Shown here: positions 26,892 through 35,864 of the stretch, one piece after another
Position numbering within the stretch: the stretch's first letter is position 1
Layout: every line of letters begins with the position of its first letter
DNA from: an uncultured Cohaesibacter sp.
Lineage (GTDB): Bacteria > Pseudomonadota > Alphaproteobacteria > Rhizobiales > Cohaesibacteraceae
Direction: 5' to 3'
Assembly: GCF_963664735.1 (NCBI RefSeq)
Contig: NZ_OY761553.1
Coordinates: forward strand, 1,379,303 to 1,443,302
Length of the DNA stretch: 64,000 nucleotides
Position numbers and translations under genes: made by a program
The notes under the pieces: generated by a model
What the model saw: only the letters and a program-made list of their open reading frames with translations
Database searches by the model: none
Told to the model about the DNA's origin: nothing

Positions 26892-27506
26892 ATGCAAGAT
26901 GGAGATCCAATCACAGCCGCGTTGATTGGAGAAGAACGCCTGGAATGGAGTTCATCTCCGAATTGGTTTCTTGCAGAAAAGCCTCAGTCCAAACGAACCC
27001 GACTATGGATCGCCTTTATCGCGACCTGCCTGACCAGCGCAGTATCCGTGCTATATGTCGCAGAAAAAACCTCCTTGGCAGACGGCAATCCAAATCGACC
27101 GGTTGCAGTCGCCATCATGGCAGCCCTTTTTTCAGTCACAGGCTACTCCTGGCTCCATCTCACTCGCACCGCATATGACTTGCGAGTTCGCTCACTAACA
27201 GAGATGCAAACCTGTTACGCGCTTACCAATAAACGTCTTCTGGTTTTCTCCGACGGCAAATCGGAGCTATTGATCAGCAACGAAAAATACCAGCTATCTT
27301 CAGCTGTTCTGCAACCCAACGGATTGGTTCATGATCTGGAACTCGTGTTTGAAAGCAAGAACAGATCAGATAAGGCCAGTGTGGTCGGACCGATTCTTTT
27401 GCACGCAATATCAAACGCCGAGACGCTGAAAGATACTTTAGTGGCGCAATTCTCGATGTCACCATTACCCTATTCTCAGAGCGCACCCTCTAAGCAATTG
27501 GGTTGA
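26892..27506 (+). CDS. hypothetical membrane protein, PH-like domain
   Basis: 204 residues. Two membrane helices (about 38-60 and 70-92) separate a short cytoplasmic N-terminus from a C-terminal beta-rich part. YALTNKRLLVFSDGKSELL resembles the YALTdkRLl pattern of bacterial PH (bPH/DUF304) domains. The function is unknown. Its stop lies 26 bp from the convergent end of phnN, but it has no evident part in phosphonate use. Confidence 0.6.
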   Translation: MQDGDPITAALIGEERLEWSSSPNWFLAEKPQSKRTRLWIAFIATCLTSAVSVLYVAEKTSLADGNPNRPVAVAIMAALFSVTGYSWLHLTRTAYDLRVRSLTEMQTCYALTNKRLLVFSDGKSELLISNEKYQLSSAVLQPNGLVHDLELVFESKNRSDKASVVGPILLHAISNAETLKDTLVAQFSMSPLPYSQSAPSKQLG

Positions 27507-27532
27507 CACCAGTTACGAAATTCTCATTACGT

Positions 27533-28159
27533 TTAGGCATCAGCCCCTGCTTGAGCAAACTTGCAAAGCAACTCGACAATCTCATCTCCTGCACTTGACA
27601 GTGCACCTGAGTTGTCAAGATGAATGGTTTCGGCTCCGAAAAGGCTATTGGCGTCCAACTCCGCTGTGCGAGCAAGTCTTCTTTCAATTTCTGCTGCGCT
27701 CTCTCTGCCACGGTTTGCCAATCGCTTTGCCAGGATTTCCGGCTTTACAGTCAGATTAACAACGAGAAAGTTGGAAAAGCGCTCTCGCAGCTGAGGGATT
27801 GTCTTGCGAGATCCATTGGCAATGGCAACTCCGCCGGAGTTGAGATGATCGAGCATCGAGACGGGCAAGCCATAATATAGCCCATGCGCACCCCAAGAGA
27901 TCACAAAGCGGCCCTGCATATCGGCTTTCTGAAAATCAATGATCGACATGCTTTCGTGATCCTCGGAGGGATCACCCGCTTTGCGCGTGATGCAACGGCG
28001 CACAAAAAGGATACGAGGATCATGCGCCAACTTCTGCCGGGCATAGCTCAGAAGGCTGTCTTTGCCAGAGCCGCTTGGCCCAACCAACAGAATAAAGGTT
28101 CCCGGACAGCTAGCCACTTTTCCTTGTTCAACTCGATCCAACATATCAATTCCCGGCAT
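27533..28159 (-). CDS. phnN: ribose 1,5-bisphosphate phosphokinase PhnN
   Basis: 208 residues. A P-loop GPSGSGKDSLL near residues 26-36 and guanylate-kinase-like fold (RRCITRKAGDPSEDHESM, then WGAHGLYYGLP). PhnN makes PRPP from ribose 1,5-bisphosphate and ATP, the last step of the C-P lyase pathway. Last gene of the cluster, 99 nt after phnM. An ATG at 28144 with GGGA 7 nt upstream is an equally good start. Confidence 0.9.
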   Translation of the reverse strand: MPGIDMLDRVEQGKVASCPGTFILLVGPSGSGKDSLLSYARQKLAHDPRILFVRRCITRKAGDPSEDHESMSIIDFQKADMQGRFVISWGAHGLYYGLPVSMLDHLNSGGVAIANGSRKTIPQLRERFSNFLVVNLTVKPEILAKRLANRGRESAAEIERRLARTAELDANSLFGAETIHLDNSGALSSAGDEIVELLCKFAQAGADA

Positions 28160-28258
28160 CACGCCACCATACTGCCAACAATTATGCTCTCAGGGTTTGC
28201 CCAAAAGGGTTCAATACCAGATTGTTGCGCCTTGCGATTTGATCTGCAAACAAAGGGA

Positions 28259-29413
28259 TCAAGCAACGCGCTCACCGGTGCGCCAAACCTTGCGGACCAC
28301 AGGTGTATTGCGTGACTTCCTGACCTGCACGAAATCGGCCCTTTTGCCAAGCTCAATAGCGCCACGATCATCAAGCCCCACGGCTCTTGCTGGCGTATCG
28401 GAGATGAGGCGGACAGCTTCCGGCAGGCTCAGTTTTTTATCCTGATCAGCCAACCTGAACACGGCCTGAACCAGGGAAAAGGGGATATAATCAGAAGACA
28501 GAATATCCAGCACACCCAAATCAACCAGATCACTTGCGGCAATATTACCGGAATGGGAACCACCACGCACGATATTTGGTGCCCCCATTAACACCGCCAG
28601 GCCAGCCTCATGGGATGCTTTTGCCGCTTCAATCGTTGTTGGAAACTCTGCCACATGCACATCGTGACGGACAGATTCTTCAACATGGGCAACTGTTGCG
28701 TCATCATGGGAGGCAAGAATAACGCCCCGCTCTTTGCAAATCCGGGCAATCTCGTTACGGTTCCTGTCAGAATTGCGCGCCGAAGCAGCAGTACGACGTT
28801 CACACATAATCTTGAAATCGTCATCTGACATCTTCAGCTTGCCTTTGTAGTAGACGGCATATTGCTCGATGTCGACAAACTGACGCTGACCGGGAGCATG
28901 GTCCATTACAGATACAAGTTTGATGAGATTGTAATCATCGAACTGATGGAATGCGGAAAGACAATCATCAGCGGAAACTTCACACCGAAGATGAATAAAG
29001 TGATCGGCGCGAAGCGTGCCCTCATCCACCCCGCGATGAAATGCATCTGCCATGGTTTTCATGTCATCGTAGGTAAGGTCCGCATCGTGATCGATGCCAA
29101 CGCGCAATGCATCAAAAACGGTGGTGATGCCAGAGGTCGCGATTTGGGCATCGTGAGACAGGACCGCGGCCATGGCCCCCCAACGCACCTTGGGGCGCGG
29201 CGCATAATGGCCTTCCACATGGTCTGTGTGCAATTCAACGAAGCCGGGCAGAAGGAAGTCTCCATCTAGATCCTCAGCCACCTTGTCCAAAGCGGAACTG
29301 CTATTGCCCTCAACGATGTCATCAATCAGGCCATCTGTGACATGGACAGAGCCATGGATAATCTCGTCTCGTGTAACAATTTGCGCGTTTTTAAAGAGCA
29401 GTTCGTTTTTCAT
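28259..29413 (-). CDS. phnM: alpha-D-ribose 1-methylphosphonate 5-triphosphate diphosphatase PhnM
   Basis: 384 residues, amidohydrolase superfamily. Metal and substrate motifs FVELHTDHVEGHYAPRPKV and LASHDDATVAHVEE match E. coli PhnM; SSDYIPFSLVQAVF and PARAVGLDDRGAIELGKRAD lie near the C-terminus. It removes pyrophosphate from ribose 1-phosphonate 5-triphosphate before the C-P lyase step. It follows the 2H phosphoesterase gene and precedes phnN, the order usual in rhizobia. Confidence 0.95.
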   Translation of the reverse strand: MKNELLFKNAQIVTRDEIIHGSVHVTDGLIDDIVEGNSSSALDKVAEDLDGDFLLPGFVELHTDHVEGHYAPRPKVRWGAMAAVLSHDAQIATSGITTVFDALRVGIDHDADLTYDDMKTMADAFHRGVDEGTLRADHFIHLRCEVSADDCLSAFHQFDDYNLIKLVSVMDHAPGQRQFVDIEQYAVYYKGKLKMSDDDFKIMCERRTAASARNSDRNRNEIARICKERGVILASHDDATVAHVEESVRHDVHVAEFPTTIEAAKASHEAGLAVLMGAPNIVRGGSHSGNIAASDLVDLGVLDILSSDYIPFSLVQAVFRLADQDKKLSLPEAVRLISDTPARAVGLDDRGAIELGKRADFVQVRKSRNTPVVRKVWRTGERVA

Positions 29414-29559
29414 CTCAAATCATATCCTTATCGCCCCGAAACACCCAAGACCGTTATGGAAACAGGTTTTCTGGGCTTTTCTCCCCTTTGGGAAAACCTC
29501 AAATAATGTACGCGCTTTGAAGCAGACTTGTTGCAGGCATGCCTCAGTTTGGAACCAGT

Positions 29560-30249
29560 TCAGCCAATCAGATACTGCCCACGCACCACAAACAGCCCAC
29601 CCTGCTCGGGCTCTTCATAAAGCGTGATGGCTTTCACCGTTTGAGCCTCTGCGATGAAGGCCGCAAAATGGGATTCAAGGGCATGCTGAAACCGCTCTGC
29701 CAACGCATCGGGCACCGGATTTGTGAGCGTCATATGGAAGCGGAAATCATCGAAAATATAGGGATAGCCCCAATTGAATAGATTTTCACGTTGGCTTTCC
29801 GTCAGCTTTTCAGGGTTGCGGCGCACAATGTCTTTTTCTTCCAGAGGCGCACGAAACGCATCAAAGCTGCGCACCAAATCCGATGCCAAGGCTTTCAGCT
29901 CTTCGGAAGGTTCGCTCGGTCTTAATGCAAAGAATTGCCCCAGTTGACCAACGACGAACTTGGGCAAGGCAAATGGCTTGATTGTATGGCAGTAATCGGC
30001 CAGCGCCGTTTCCAATTGCTCAATGGTCTTGCCCTTGGCAAGCTCGAACGGAGCTTTCAGGGTGCCGTGAAAACCATAGCGGCGGGCGGAAGAAATCTGC
30101 CCATCAAATGCGTCCCGATCAAGCCCTTCTACCAGAGAAGGTCGTTCGATCATCTCGCCGGAAAATACGTTGCGACCAAGCCATTGAGCAGCAGCCCCAT
30201 TGAGAGGGTCATCAGCCAGAGGAGCAAAAAAGAGAGCATAACGAGGCAC
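29560..30249 (-). CDS. 2H phosphoesterase family protein of the phn operon (DUF1045)
   Basis: 229 residues from a GTG start. Two HxT motifs typical of the 2H phosphoesterase fold are visible: H61-G-T63 in YGFHGTLKAPF and H171-M-T173 in FRFHMTLTNP. The family (DUF1045) is found in phosphonate operons. The C-P lyase pathway needs a phosphodiesterase to open 5-phosphoribosyl 1,2-cyclic phosphate; that enzyme, PhnP, is not encoded in this window, and a 2H enzyme is chemically suited to the task. That role is an inference. The frame opens at 30330, but GTG 30249 has AAGGA 7 nt upstream and starts with the family's PRYALFFAP. Confidence 0.85.
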   Translation of the reverse strand: MPRYALFFAPLADDPLNGAAAQWLGRNVFSGEMIERPSLVEGLDRDAFDGQISSARRYGFHGTLKAPFELAKGKTIEQLETALADYCHTIKPFALPKFVVGQLGQFFALRPSEPSEELKALASDLVRSFDAFRAPLEEKDIVRRNPEKLTESQRENLFNWGYPYIFDDFRFHMTLTNPVPDALAERFQHALESHFAAFIAEAQTVKAITLYEEPEQGGLFVVRGQYLIG

Positions 30250-30351
30250 GATCTTATTCCTTGATTTATCGCTCAAGGCCGGTTTGGTCTTGAGCCAGTT
30301 TGTTCTTATTGCGCAGCACGCAGGAAGCAATTTGCCATCTCTTGCAAATCG

Positions 30352-31899
30352 TCAGCCTTTGGTGAGCTTGGAGCGCAGCTTATTGGAGATCGTGTCGAAG
30401 ACATAGACCACGATCAGAATAAGGATCACCATATAGAACACATTTTCCCAATCCTGATTGGTGCGCATGGCCTCCCACAGTTTGAGGCCGATACCACCAG
30501 CGCCAACAGCACCGATGATTGTTGCAGAGCGCGTGTTGGACTCCCAGAAATAGAGCGTCTGGGACAGGAATACAGGCAAGATCTGAGGCACAACGCCATA
30601 TCTCTGAACCAGCACGGGGCTCGCTCCAAGCGACTTGATGCCCTCTCTTTGCTTGTCGTCAATATTTTCCAAAGTCTCGGAGTTGAGCTTGCCCAACGTG
30701 CCGGTATCCGTGAAGAAAATCGCTGAAATACCAGCCAGCGGACCGGGCCCGAAAGCGCGGGTAAAGAACAGAGCCCAAATCAGCATGTCGACAGAACGCT
30801 GGAAGTCAAAGAAACGCTTGATAAGCTGATTGACCAACCTGTTGGGCGTAATGTTGCGAGCTGCCATGAAGGACAGCGGAAAAGCAATTACAGAAGCAAA
30901 CAAAGTGCCGACAAAGGCCATCACGATGGTTTGGAACAGCTTGATCCAAACATCGCCATGCTGCCATTCCGCATTATTGAGGATATTGTCTATAGCCAAT
31001 GACAGGTTTGACTGTTTGGGATCGATCCGCTCACCGGAGAAGATCAAGCCAAAGACTTCGCCAGCGCTTTTGTTCCAGAATGGCGAATTGGTATCAAAGA
31101 TAAAATTCTCCCAGCCCAAAAATCTTCGGCGAACCTTTACCTTGTAGTCCTGCACTTCAACGGAACCGGCAAATCCGAAATAGGCAACGACTTTCTCGTT
31201 CTCATATTTTTGCTTAACCCAGCTCGGCAAAGCGCCTTGAGGATGCACAGCCTTGTCTCGTTCAACGTCGACAATCAGTTTTTCATCCCCTTTGGTCAAG
31301 ATGACCTGGCCGGGGGTAATCACGATATGACCATTGCCGATAGTGACCTCGGCACGGGTCGTTTCGTTGCGGATTTCAGCCTTTTGTGGTGCCTGCTCAA
31401 TGCCATCGATCTTGGCAGGATTTTCCGCAGTCGGGGCCGCTGGCGACATGAAATTGAAGCTGGATGTCTGGGCTGGCTTTTCAGCAGTTGGCGCTTGAGG
31501 AGCCATGAAAGAGAAGGAAGAGGTGGATTTCTGCGTCTTGGTTTCCGAGACTTCCGGCTTCACCTCGACATCCTCTTTGTGCTGGACCACCCATTCAGGA
31601 TGGGGGTCACTTCCCAAAGGCGAAAAGCGCGGATATTCCACATTGAGATAGCCATCGGCGAATTTGATATCAGGGCGCACCTCATAGGAGATCCAGTCTG
31701 CCAGATAGTTGCCCGCGATATCCCAGTTGGCGCTGCCCAGAACCTTGCCAACATGCAGGAAGTGCCAACCAAAAATGGAATAGACAACCAGACCCAATGC
31801 AATCAGAAGCGGACGAAAGCGCTTGACGAAGCGTGGATGGAAAACATCCGGATACCGGTTCTGGATGTCGATCATGTCTTGTGCAGCAATCGTTGTCAT
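30352..31899 (-). CDS. phnE: phosphonate ABC transporter permease PhnE (second, long form)
   Basis: 515 residues. One N-terminal helix (about 29-47), then a region of about 270 residues before the permease core. The core starts near WIKLFQTIVMAFVGTLFASVIAF and has the EAA-type loop (IDDKQREGIKSLGASPVLVQ) contacting PhnC. The extra region, probably periplasmic, is rich in Pro, Ala and Thr and includes two copies of a 17-residue repeat (127-143 and 146-162). It follows phnE1 with a 14 nt gap; paired PhnE permeases are usual in rhizobia. Confidence 0.92.
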   Translation of the reverse strand: MTTIAAQDMIDIQNRYPDVFHPRFVKRFRPLLIALGLVVYSIFGWHFLHVGKVLGSANWDIAGNYLADWISYEVRPDIKFADGYLNVEYPRFSPLGSDPHPEWVVQHKEDVEVKPEVSETKTQKSTSSFSFMAPQAPTAEKPAQTSSFNFMSPAAPTAENPAKIDGIEQAPQKAEIRNETTRAEVTIGNGHIVITPGQVILTKGDEKLIVDVERDKAVHPQGALPSWVKQKYENEKVVAYFGFAGSVEVQDYKVKVRRRFLGWENFIFDTNSPFWNKSAGEVFGLIFSGERIDPKQSNLSLAIDNILNNAEWQHGDVWIKLFQTIVMAFVGTLFASVIAFPLSFMAARNITPNRLVNQLIKRFFDFQRSVDMLIWALFFTRAFGPGPLAGISAIFFTDTGTLGKLNSETLENIDDKQREGIKSLGASPVLVQRYGVVPQILPVFLSQTLYFWESNTRSATIIGAVGAGGIGLKLWEAMRTNQDWENVFYMVILILIVVYVFDTISNKLRSKLTKG

Positions 31900-31913
31900 G
31901 GCCTTCTATCTCC

Positions 31914-32894
31914 TTACATGCTCGCGCCAAAGGCGAAGGCCTGGCTGCCGACGATCTTCTTGCGCAGCCAAGCAGAAAACTGATCAATCGCGATGATCGT
32001 GACGAACAACAGAAGCACGATGGCAAGGGTCTTGGCTTCATGGCCGCGGGAAATGGACAAGCGCAATTGCTCACCGATACCGCCACCACCAACCGCGCCA
32101 ATGATTGTCGAAGCACGCACGTTGATCTCAAGACGCAACAGACCGTAGGACAAAAAGTTTGGCAAAACCTGCGGTACGATGCCAAACCAGACACGCTCCA
32201 CCCAACTGGCACCAACGGCCCGCAGGCCTTCATCGGCTTTCATGTCTGCGTTCTCGACGACCTCGAAAAACATCTTGCCCAAAGAGCCGATGGTGTGAAT
32301 GGTCACTGCGATCATCGCCGGAACAGCTCCGATTGTCAGAATGGCGACGAAGAAACCTGCCAGCACGATTTCGGGAAAGGCACGCAGGATTTCCAGAATG
32401 CGGCGAACGAAGAAACGGAGCCAACGGCGCGTGGTGATGTTGGACGCAGCCAGAAAGCATAACAGGAAGCCAAGCAAAAAGCCGACCAGCGTGGAAAAGA
32501 CCGCGATATTGATCGTTTCGAGCATCTTGTAGACATATTCGGGCAAGTAAAAGGTGCCCCCAATATAGTAGCGACCATCGGGATAGTCATATTTCATGCT
32601 GCCGTCGAAATAAGGTGACGGTAAATCAAACAGTGCGCGCCATGGCTCCAACGCATCGCGAGGAACCAGATCACCGAAGAAGTCGAAGAAAAACGGCAAC
32701 CGGTCGAAGAATTTGCCAGCATTGGTGTGGTTGGCAAACCAGAGCGAGCCGAACAAGGCGATCAGCAAAATTGTAATGGACAACACCGTGTAAAGCCGAC
32801 GTTTCTTTGCCAGCTCTTGCCAATGACGCTCGATAGTGGCCCCCGAGCTCGAAAATTGGCCAGACGATTGATTTGTTTCGGTTATTTGCGTCAT
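31914..32894 (-). CDS. phnE: phosphonate ABC transporter permease PhnE (first)
   Basis: 326 residues. About six membrane helices with a permease core from INIAVFSTLVGFLLGFLLCFL. The ATPase-contact loop ENADMKADEGLRAVGASWVER and the family ending INVRASTIIGAVGGGGIGEQL are clear. It would form the membrane channel with the second PhnE and import phosphonates captured by PhnD. It starts 216 nt after phnD; a small hairpin lies in that gap. Confidence 0.94.
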   Translation of the reverse strand: MTQITETNQSSGQFSSSGATIERHWQELAKKRRLYTVLSITILLIALFGSLWFANHTNAGKFFDRLPFFFDFFGDLVPRDALEPWRALFDLPSPYFDGSMKYDYPDGRYYIGGTFYLPEYVYKMLETINIAVFSTLVGFLLGFLLCFLAASNITTRRWLRFFVRRILEILRAFPEIVLAGFFVAILTIGAVPAMIAVTIHTIGSLGKMFFEVVENADMKADEGLRAVGASWVERVWFGIVPQVLPNFLSYGLLRLEINVRASTIIGAVGGGGIGEQLRLSISRGHEAKTLAIVLLLFVTIIAIDQFSAWLRKKIVGSQAFAFGASM

Positions 32895-33045
32895 CTCGTC
32901 ACCATAGCAACCATGCTGCTTATCATAGAAATGAACATGCTATTATGGCCTTCGAACTTTGAGTGCGAATGCCAGCATGTGAATTTCAATGACAAGCAGA
33001 AAGCAATCGGGAAGCAATTTGCCTATAGTTTCAAATAGCAGATGA

Positions 33046-33061
33046 CCCGGTGGTATCCGGG
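33046..33061 (-). other. small hairpin between phnD and phnE1
   Basis: CCCGG-6 nt-CCGGG lies about 50 nt after the phnD stop. Hairpins after binding-protein genes often stabilise their mRNA or cut read-through, so that more binding protein than permease is made. Confidence 0.4.
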
Positions 33062-33110
33062 CCATCCAAGCTCTTTTAGTTCCCCTCAACCGTTTGAGAG
33101 GGCGACACTA

Positions 33111-34025
33111 TTAAGAACCGATTTTAGCTTTACGAGCTGCAACAATAGCTTTGTAGAAGTCTGGGTTAACTTCGGTAAAGCCAGTGAAGTCGCCGCCTTC
33201 AACTGCAGAGAAACAAGCTGGGTCGGTTTTAGGCAGGTTCATCATGAAGTCTTTGAATTTGGCTTTGATTTCAGCATCCAGAGAAGCGCGAACAACCAGC
33301 GGGCCGTTCGGGATCAACGGAGAGATCCAGAGCTGAACCAGATCGTTCATGTCCAGAATGCCTTTGTCGACCATTTTGCGCAGATTGCCAGAGGTGTAAC
33401 CGTCTTCGAATTTGCCAACGCCTGAAGCCCAGGTGGTACCAGCGTCGAAGGTGCCTTTAACAACTTCGAGAACGAGGTTTTCGTGGCCGCCACCAAAACC
33501 GGTAGAGCCAAAGAATTCTTCAACTGGAGCGCCAACAGCTTCTGGAAGAGTAACAGAAGGGATCAGGAAACCAGACGTGGAGTCAGGATCAGCAAAACCA
33601 AGTTTTTTGCCTTTCATGTCTTCCAGTTTGGTCATGCCAGAGTCTTTACGAGCAACCATAACAGAATGGTAGCCGGTGGAACCGTCCATCTGAACTGTGG
33701 TCAGGATTGGATCAACAGCATCCGGGTCGGTCAGATAGGTTTTTGCGTAGCCAGAAGCGCCAAGTTCAGCATAGTCCAGCGTGCCACCCAGAAGGCCCTG
33801 AATGGTGCCGTCATAGTCAGCGGAAGGGAACAGAGACACTTTGTCAACACCGATAGCTGCAGGCAGTTGGTCAACAAGGCACTGGTAGTTACGCAGACGG
33901 TCAGCCTGATTTTCACCACCGAGGATACCGATGCGAAATACTTTTTCAGCTGCAAAAGAAGGTGCAGATGCACTGGCAACAAGTGCAGCTACAGAAACAG
34001 CAGCAAGAACAATTTTCTTGAACAT
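33111..34025 (-). CDS. phnD: phosphonate ABC transporter substrate-binding protein PhnD
   Basis: 304 residues. Signal peptide in the first about 25 residues, with a cleavage site near ASAPSFAAEK. Mature protein begins KVFRIGILGGENQADRL, the usual PhnD opening. DPDSTSGFLIPSVTLP and GTFDAGTTWASGV line the ligand site of the family. It binds alkylphosphonates in the periplasm and delivers them to the PhnE pair. Codon use seems biased to common codons, suggesting high expression, as expected of binding proteins. Confidence 0.95.
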   Translation of the reverse strand: MFKKIVLAAVSVAALVASASAPSFAAEKVFRIGILGGENQADRLRNYQCLVDQLPAAIGVDKVSLFPSADYDGTIQGLLGGTLDYAELGASGYAKTYLTDPDAVDPILTTVQMDGSTGYHSVMVARKDSGMTKLEDMKGKKLGFADPDSTSGFLIPSVTLPEAVGAPVEEFFGSTGFGGGHENLVLEVVKGTFDAGTTWASGVGKFEDGYTSGNLRKMVDKGILDMNDLVQLWISPLIPNGPLVVRASLDAEIKAKFKDFMMNLPKTDPACFSAVEGGDFTGFTEVNPDFYKAIVAARKAKIGS

Positions 34026-34118
34026 TTAACGTCTCCTGATATCGACCGGCTTTTCCGGCGTCATTCAAATTGAGATATGAATTAGAGTTTTTGCTTGGGT
34101 GAATTCCAATTGTGCCTT

Positions 34119-34964
34119 TTACGCTGGCGAAGCGATCTCTGCGGAAGCCAATGGCATCGCCACACTGCTTTCCGTCTCAGATGATTCTGTAATTGAGGTG
34201 GAGGTAATGGATTCCGAAATCTCGGTTCCGGCAGCAGAGCCGTAGATCATTTTGACCGTTTCTGTGGTCAGCTCGGAAGCAGGACCATCAAAGACAACCT
34301 TGCCATGGAACATGCCTATGACGCGCTCACAATAGGTGCGTGCGGTGTCCAAGGTGTGCAGGTTCGTGACAACCGTGATGCCGTCGCGCTCGTTGATGTC
34401 TTTGAGGCTATCCATGACAATTTTGGCATTGAGCGGGTCAAGCGAAGCAATCGGTTCATCAGCCAGAATAACCTTCGGGCTTTGCAGCAAAGCGCGCGCT
34501 ATGGCAACGCGCTGCTGTTGACCACCCGAGAGGGTCCCTGCCCGCTGAAGAGCCGTTTGCTCGATGCCCAGACGCTCCAGAGCCATCAGGGCTTGCGCGC
34601 GTTCCTCGGCTGAAAATATGTTCAGGAGATTGAGAATAGTATTGCGATGATTGAGGCGACCAAGCAGCACGTTGGTCAAGACATCAAGCCGAGGCACGAG
34701 ATTGAACTGCTGGAAGATCATGGCGCAGTCTCGCTGCCATTCGCGCAACTCGCGGCCCTTGATCGAGGAAACTTTCTTGTCGCCGAAGGTAATCGTTCCG
34801 TCTGATGGATCTATGAGACGATTGATCATGCGCAGCAAGGTAGACTTACCCGCACCTGATCTTCCGATAACCCCGACCATCTGTCCTTGTGGAATAGAGA
34901 CGGAAACCGAATCCACGGCCGTGTTAGCACCAAACTGGCGCGTCACATTCGTCAATTCCAACAT
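34119..34964 (-). CDS. phnC: phosphonate ABC transporter ATP-binding protein PhnC
   Basis: 281 residues. Walker [15 protein letters not shown], signature [15 protein letters not shown], Walker [17 protein letters not shown] and switch histidine in [10 protein letters not shown]. PhnC powers import through PhnE. The frame is open to 35078, but ATG 34964 has AAGGAG 8 nt upstream and starts with [11 protein letters not shown], as in the family. The C-terminal about 30 residues ([15 protein letters not shown]) are a Ser/Thr/Glu-rich tail not usual in PhnC. Confidence 0.95.
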   Translation of the reverse strand: MLELTNVTRQFGANTAVDSVSVSIPQGQMVGVIGRSGAGKSTLLRMINRLIDPSDGTITFGDKKVSSIKGRELREWQRDCAMIFQQFNLVPRLDVLTNVLLGRLNHRNTILNLLNIFSAEERAQALMALERLGIEQTALQRAGTLSGGQQQRVAIARALLQSPKVILADEPIASLDPLNAKIVMDSLKDINERDGITVVTNLHTLDTARTYCERVIGMFHGKVVFDGPASELTTETVKMIYGSAAGTEISESITSTSITESSETESSVAMPLASAEIASPA

Positions 34965-35076
34965 TGGGCTTCTCCTTCGTGGCTCTTGACTTTCTCCGAG
35001 CCCATTCTCAAATTTCGGTATCTGTTCTAACTCGCGAAGAATTACGCACCTTATGTGACAGGTGCTTGTCTCAAAC

Positions 35077-35094
35077 ATTGCAGTTTAGTGACAA
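35077..35094 (-). promoter_or_regulatory. candidate Pho box upstream of phnC
   Basis: On the minus strand TTGTCAC-TAAA-CTGCAAT resembles the tandem E. coli Pho box CTGTCAT-N4-CTGTCAT (5 of 7 in each half). A further CTGTCAC occurs downstream at about 35055-35061. A PhoB-driven promoter for phnCDE would be natural, but the match is moderate. Confidence 0.35.
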
Positions 35095-35165
35095 ACACCA
35101 TTTTTAAGAAAAATTAATAGCTACAGGGTGCTCTCTAAGGGCCTGCTATACCATTGTGATTTCTA

Positions 35166-35825
35166 TCATTTATGCTTGAGGATAAAGGCTTCTGCACTCA
35201 GATTTCGAAAATCGTGCAATGCATCACGCAATGCCTCGTGCGTCCAATCCCACCAGGCCAGTGCTTTGAGTTCCTCGGCAATTTCCTTTGGGAAGCGCTC
35301 CTTGATCGGTTTGGCGGGCACGCCGGCGACGACCATATAGTCCTCGACATCATGGCTGACGACTGCGCCAGCACCGATGATCGCGCCATCGCCGATCTTG
35401 ACGCCCGGCAGAATTGTGGCGCCATGCCCGATCCAGACATCGTGCCCAATGTAAACCCTGTGATCGCGCCGCCAGTCGATGAAGTCCTTTTCTTCTTCGC
35501 AGCCTGCAAAATAGTCATTTGCGCGATAGGTGAAATGGTGCAAGGTGGTGCGCCATTGGGGATGATTGGGGGCATTGATCCTGACTGCCTGGGCGATATT
35601 GACGAATTTTCCAAGCGTGGAACACCAGATGTTGCCGTCTCGCTCAATATAGGAATAGTCACCCATTTCGCTCTCAACGATCTGGCATCTGTCACCAATC
35701 TCGGTGTAGCGCCCCAACTCGGATGCGCTCACCATTGCTGAGGGATGTATAGTTGGCTTCTCACCCAACCGGGTCGTTTGGTCTGATGCTATTGTGGCTT
35801 CATCAGCGTCGTTAAGGTCGCTCAT
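35166..35825 (-). CDS. phosphonate-operon hexapeptide-repeat acyltransferase
   Basis: 219 residues, left-handed beta-helix. Hexapeptide repeats run from IHPSAMVSASELGRYTEIGD and from VYIGHDVWIGHGATILPGVK through IGDGAIIGAGAVVSHDV. This is the subfamily found in phn operons next to phnL (related to chloramphenicol/xenobiotic acetyltransferases). An acetyltransferase acting on aminoalkylphosphonates, as E. coli PhnO does, is possible but unproven. It lies 39 nt after phnL, in the phnGHIJKL transcript. Confidence 0.85.
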   Translation of the reverse strand: MSDLNDADEATIASDQTTRLGEKPTIHPSAMVSASELGRYTEIGDRCQIVESEMGDYSYIERDGNIWCSTLGKFVNIAQAVRINAPNHPQWRTTLHHFTYRANDYFAGCEEEKDFIDWRRDHRVYIGHDVWIGHGATILPGVKIGDGAIIGAGAVVSHDVEDYMVVAGVPAKPIKERFPKEIAEELKALAWWDWTHEALRDALHDFRNLSAEAFILKHK

Positions 35826-35864
35826 CGTTCTGTAGCTCCAAATCGTTTTCTGGTTGCCTTTGCC

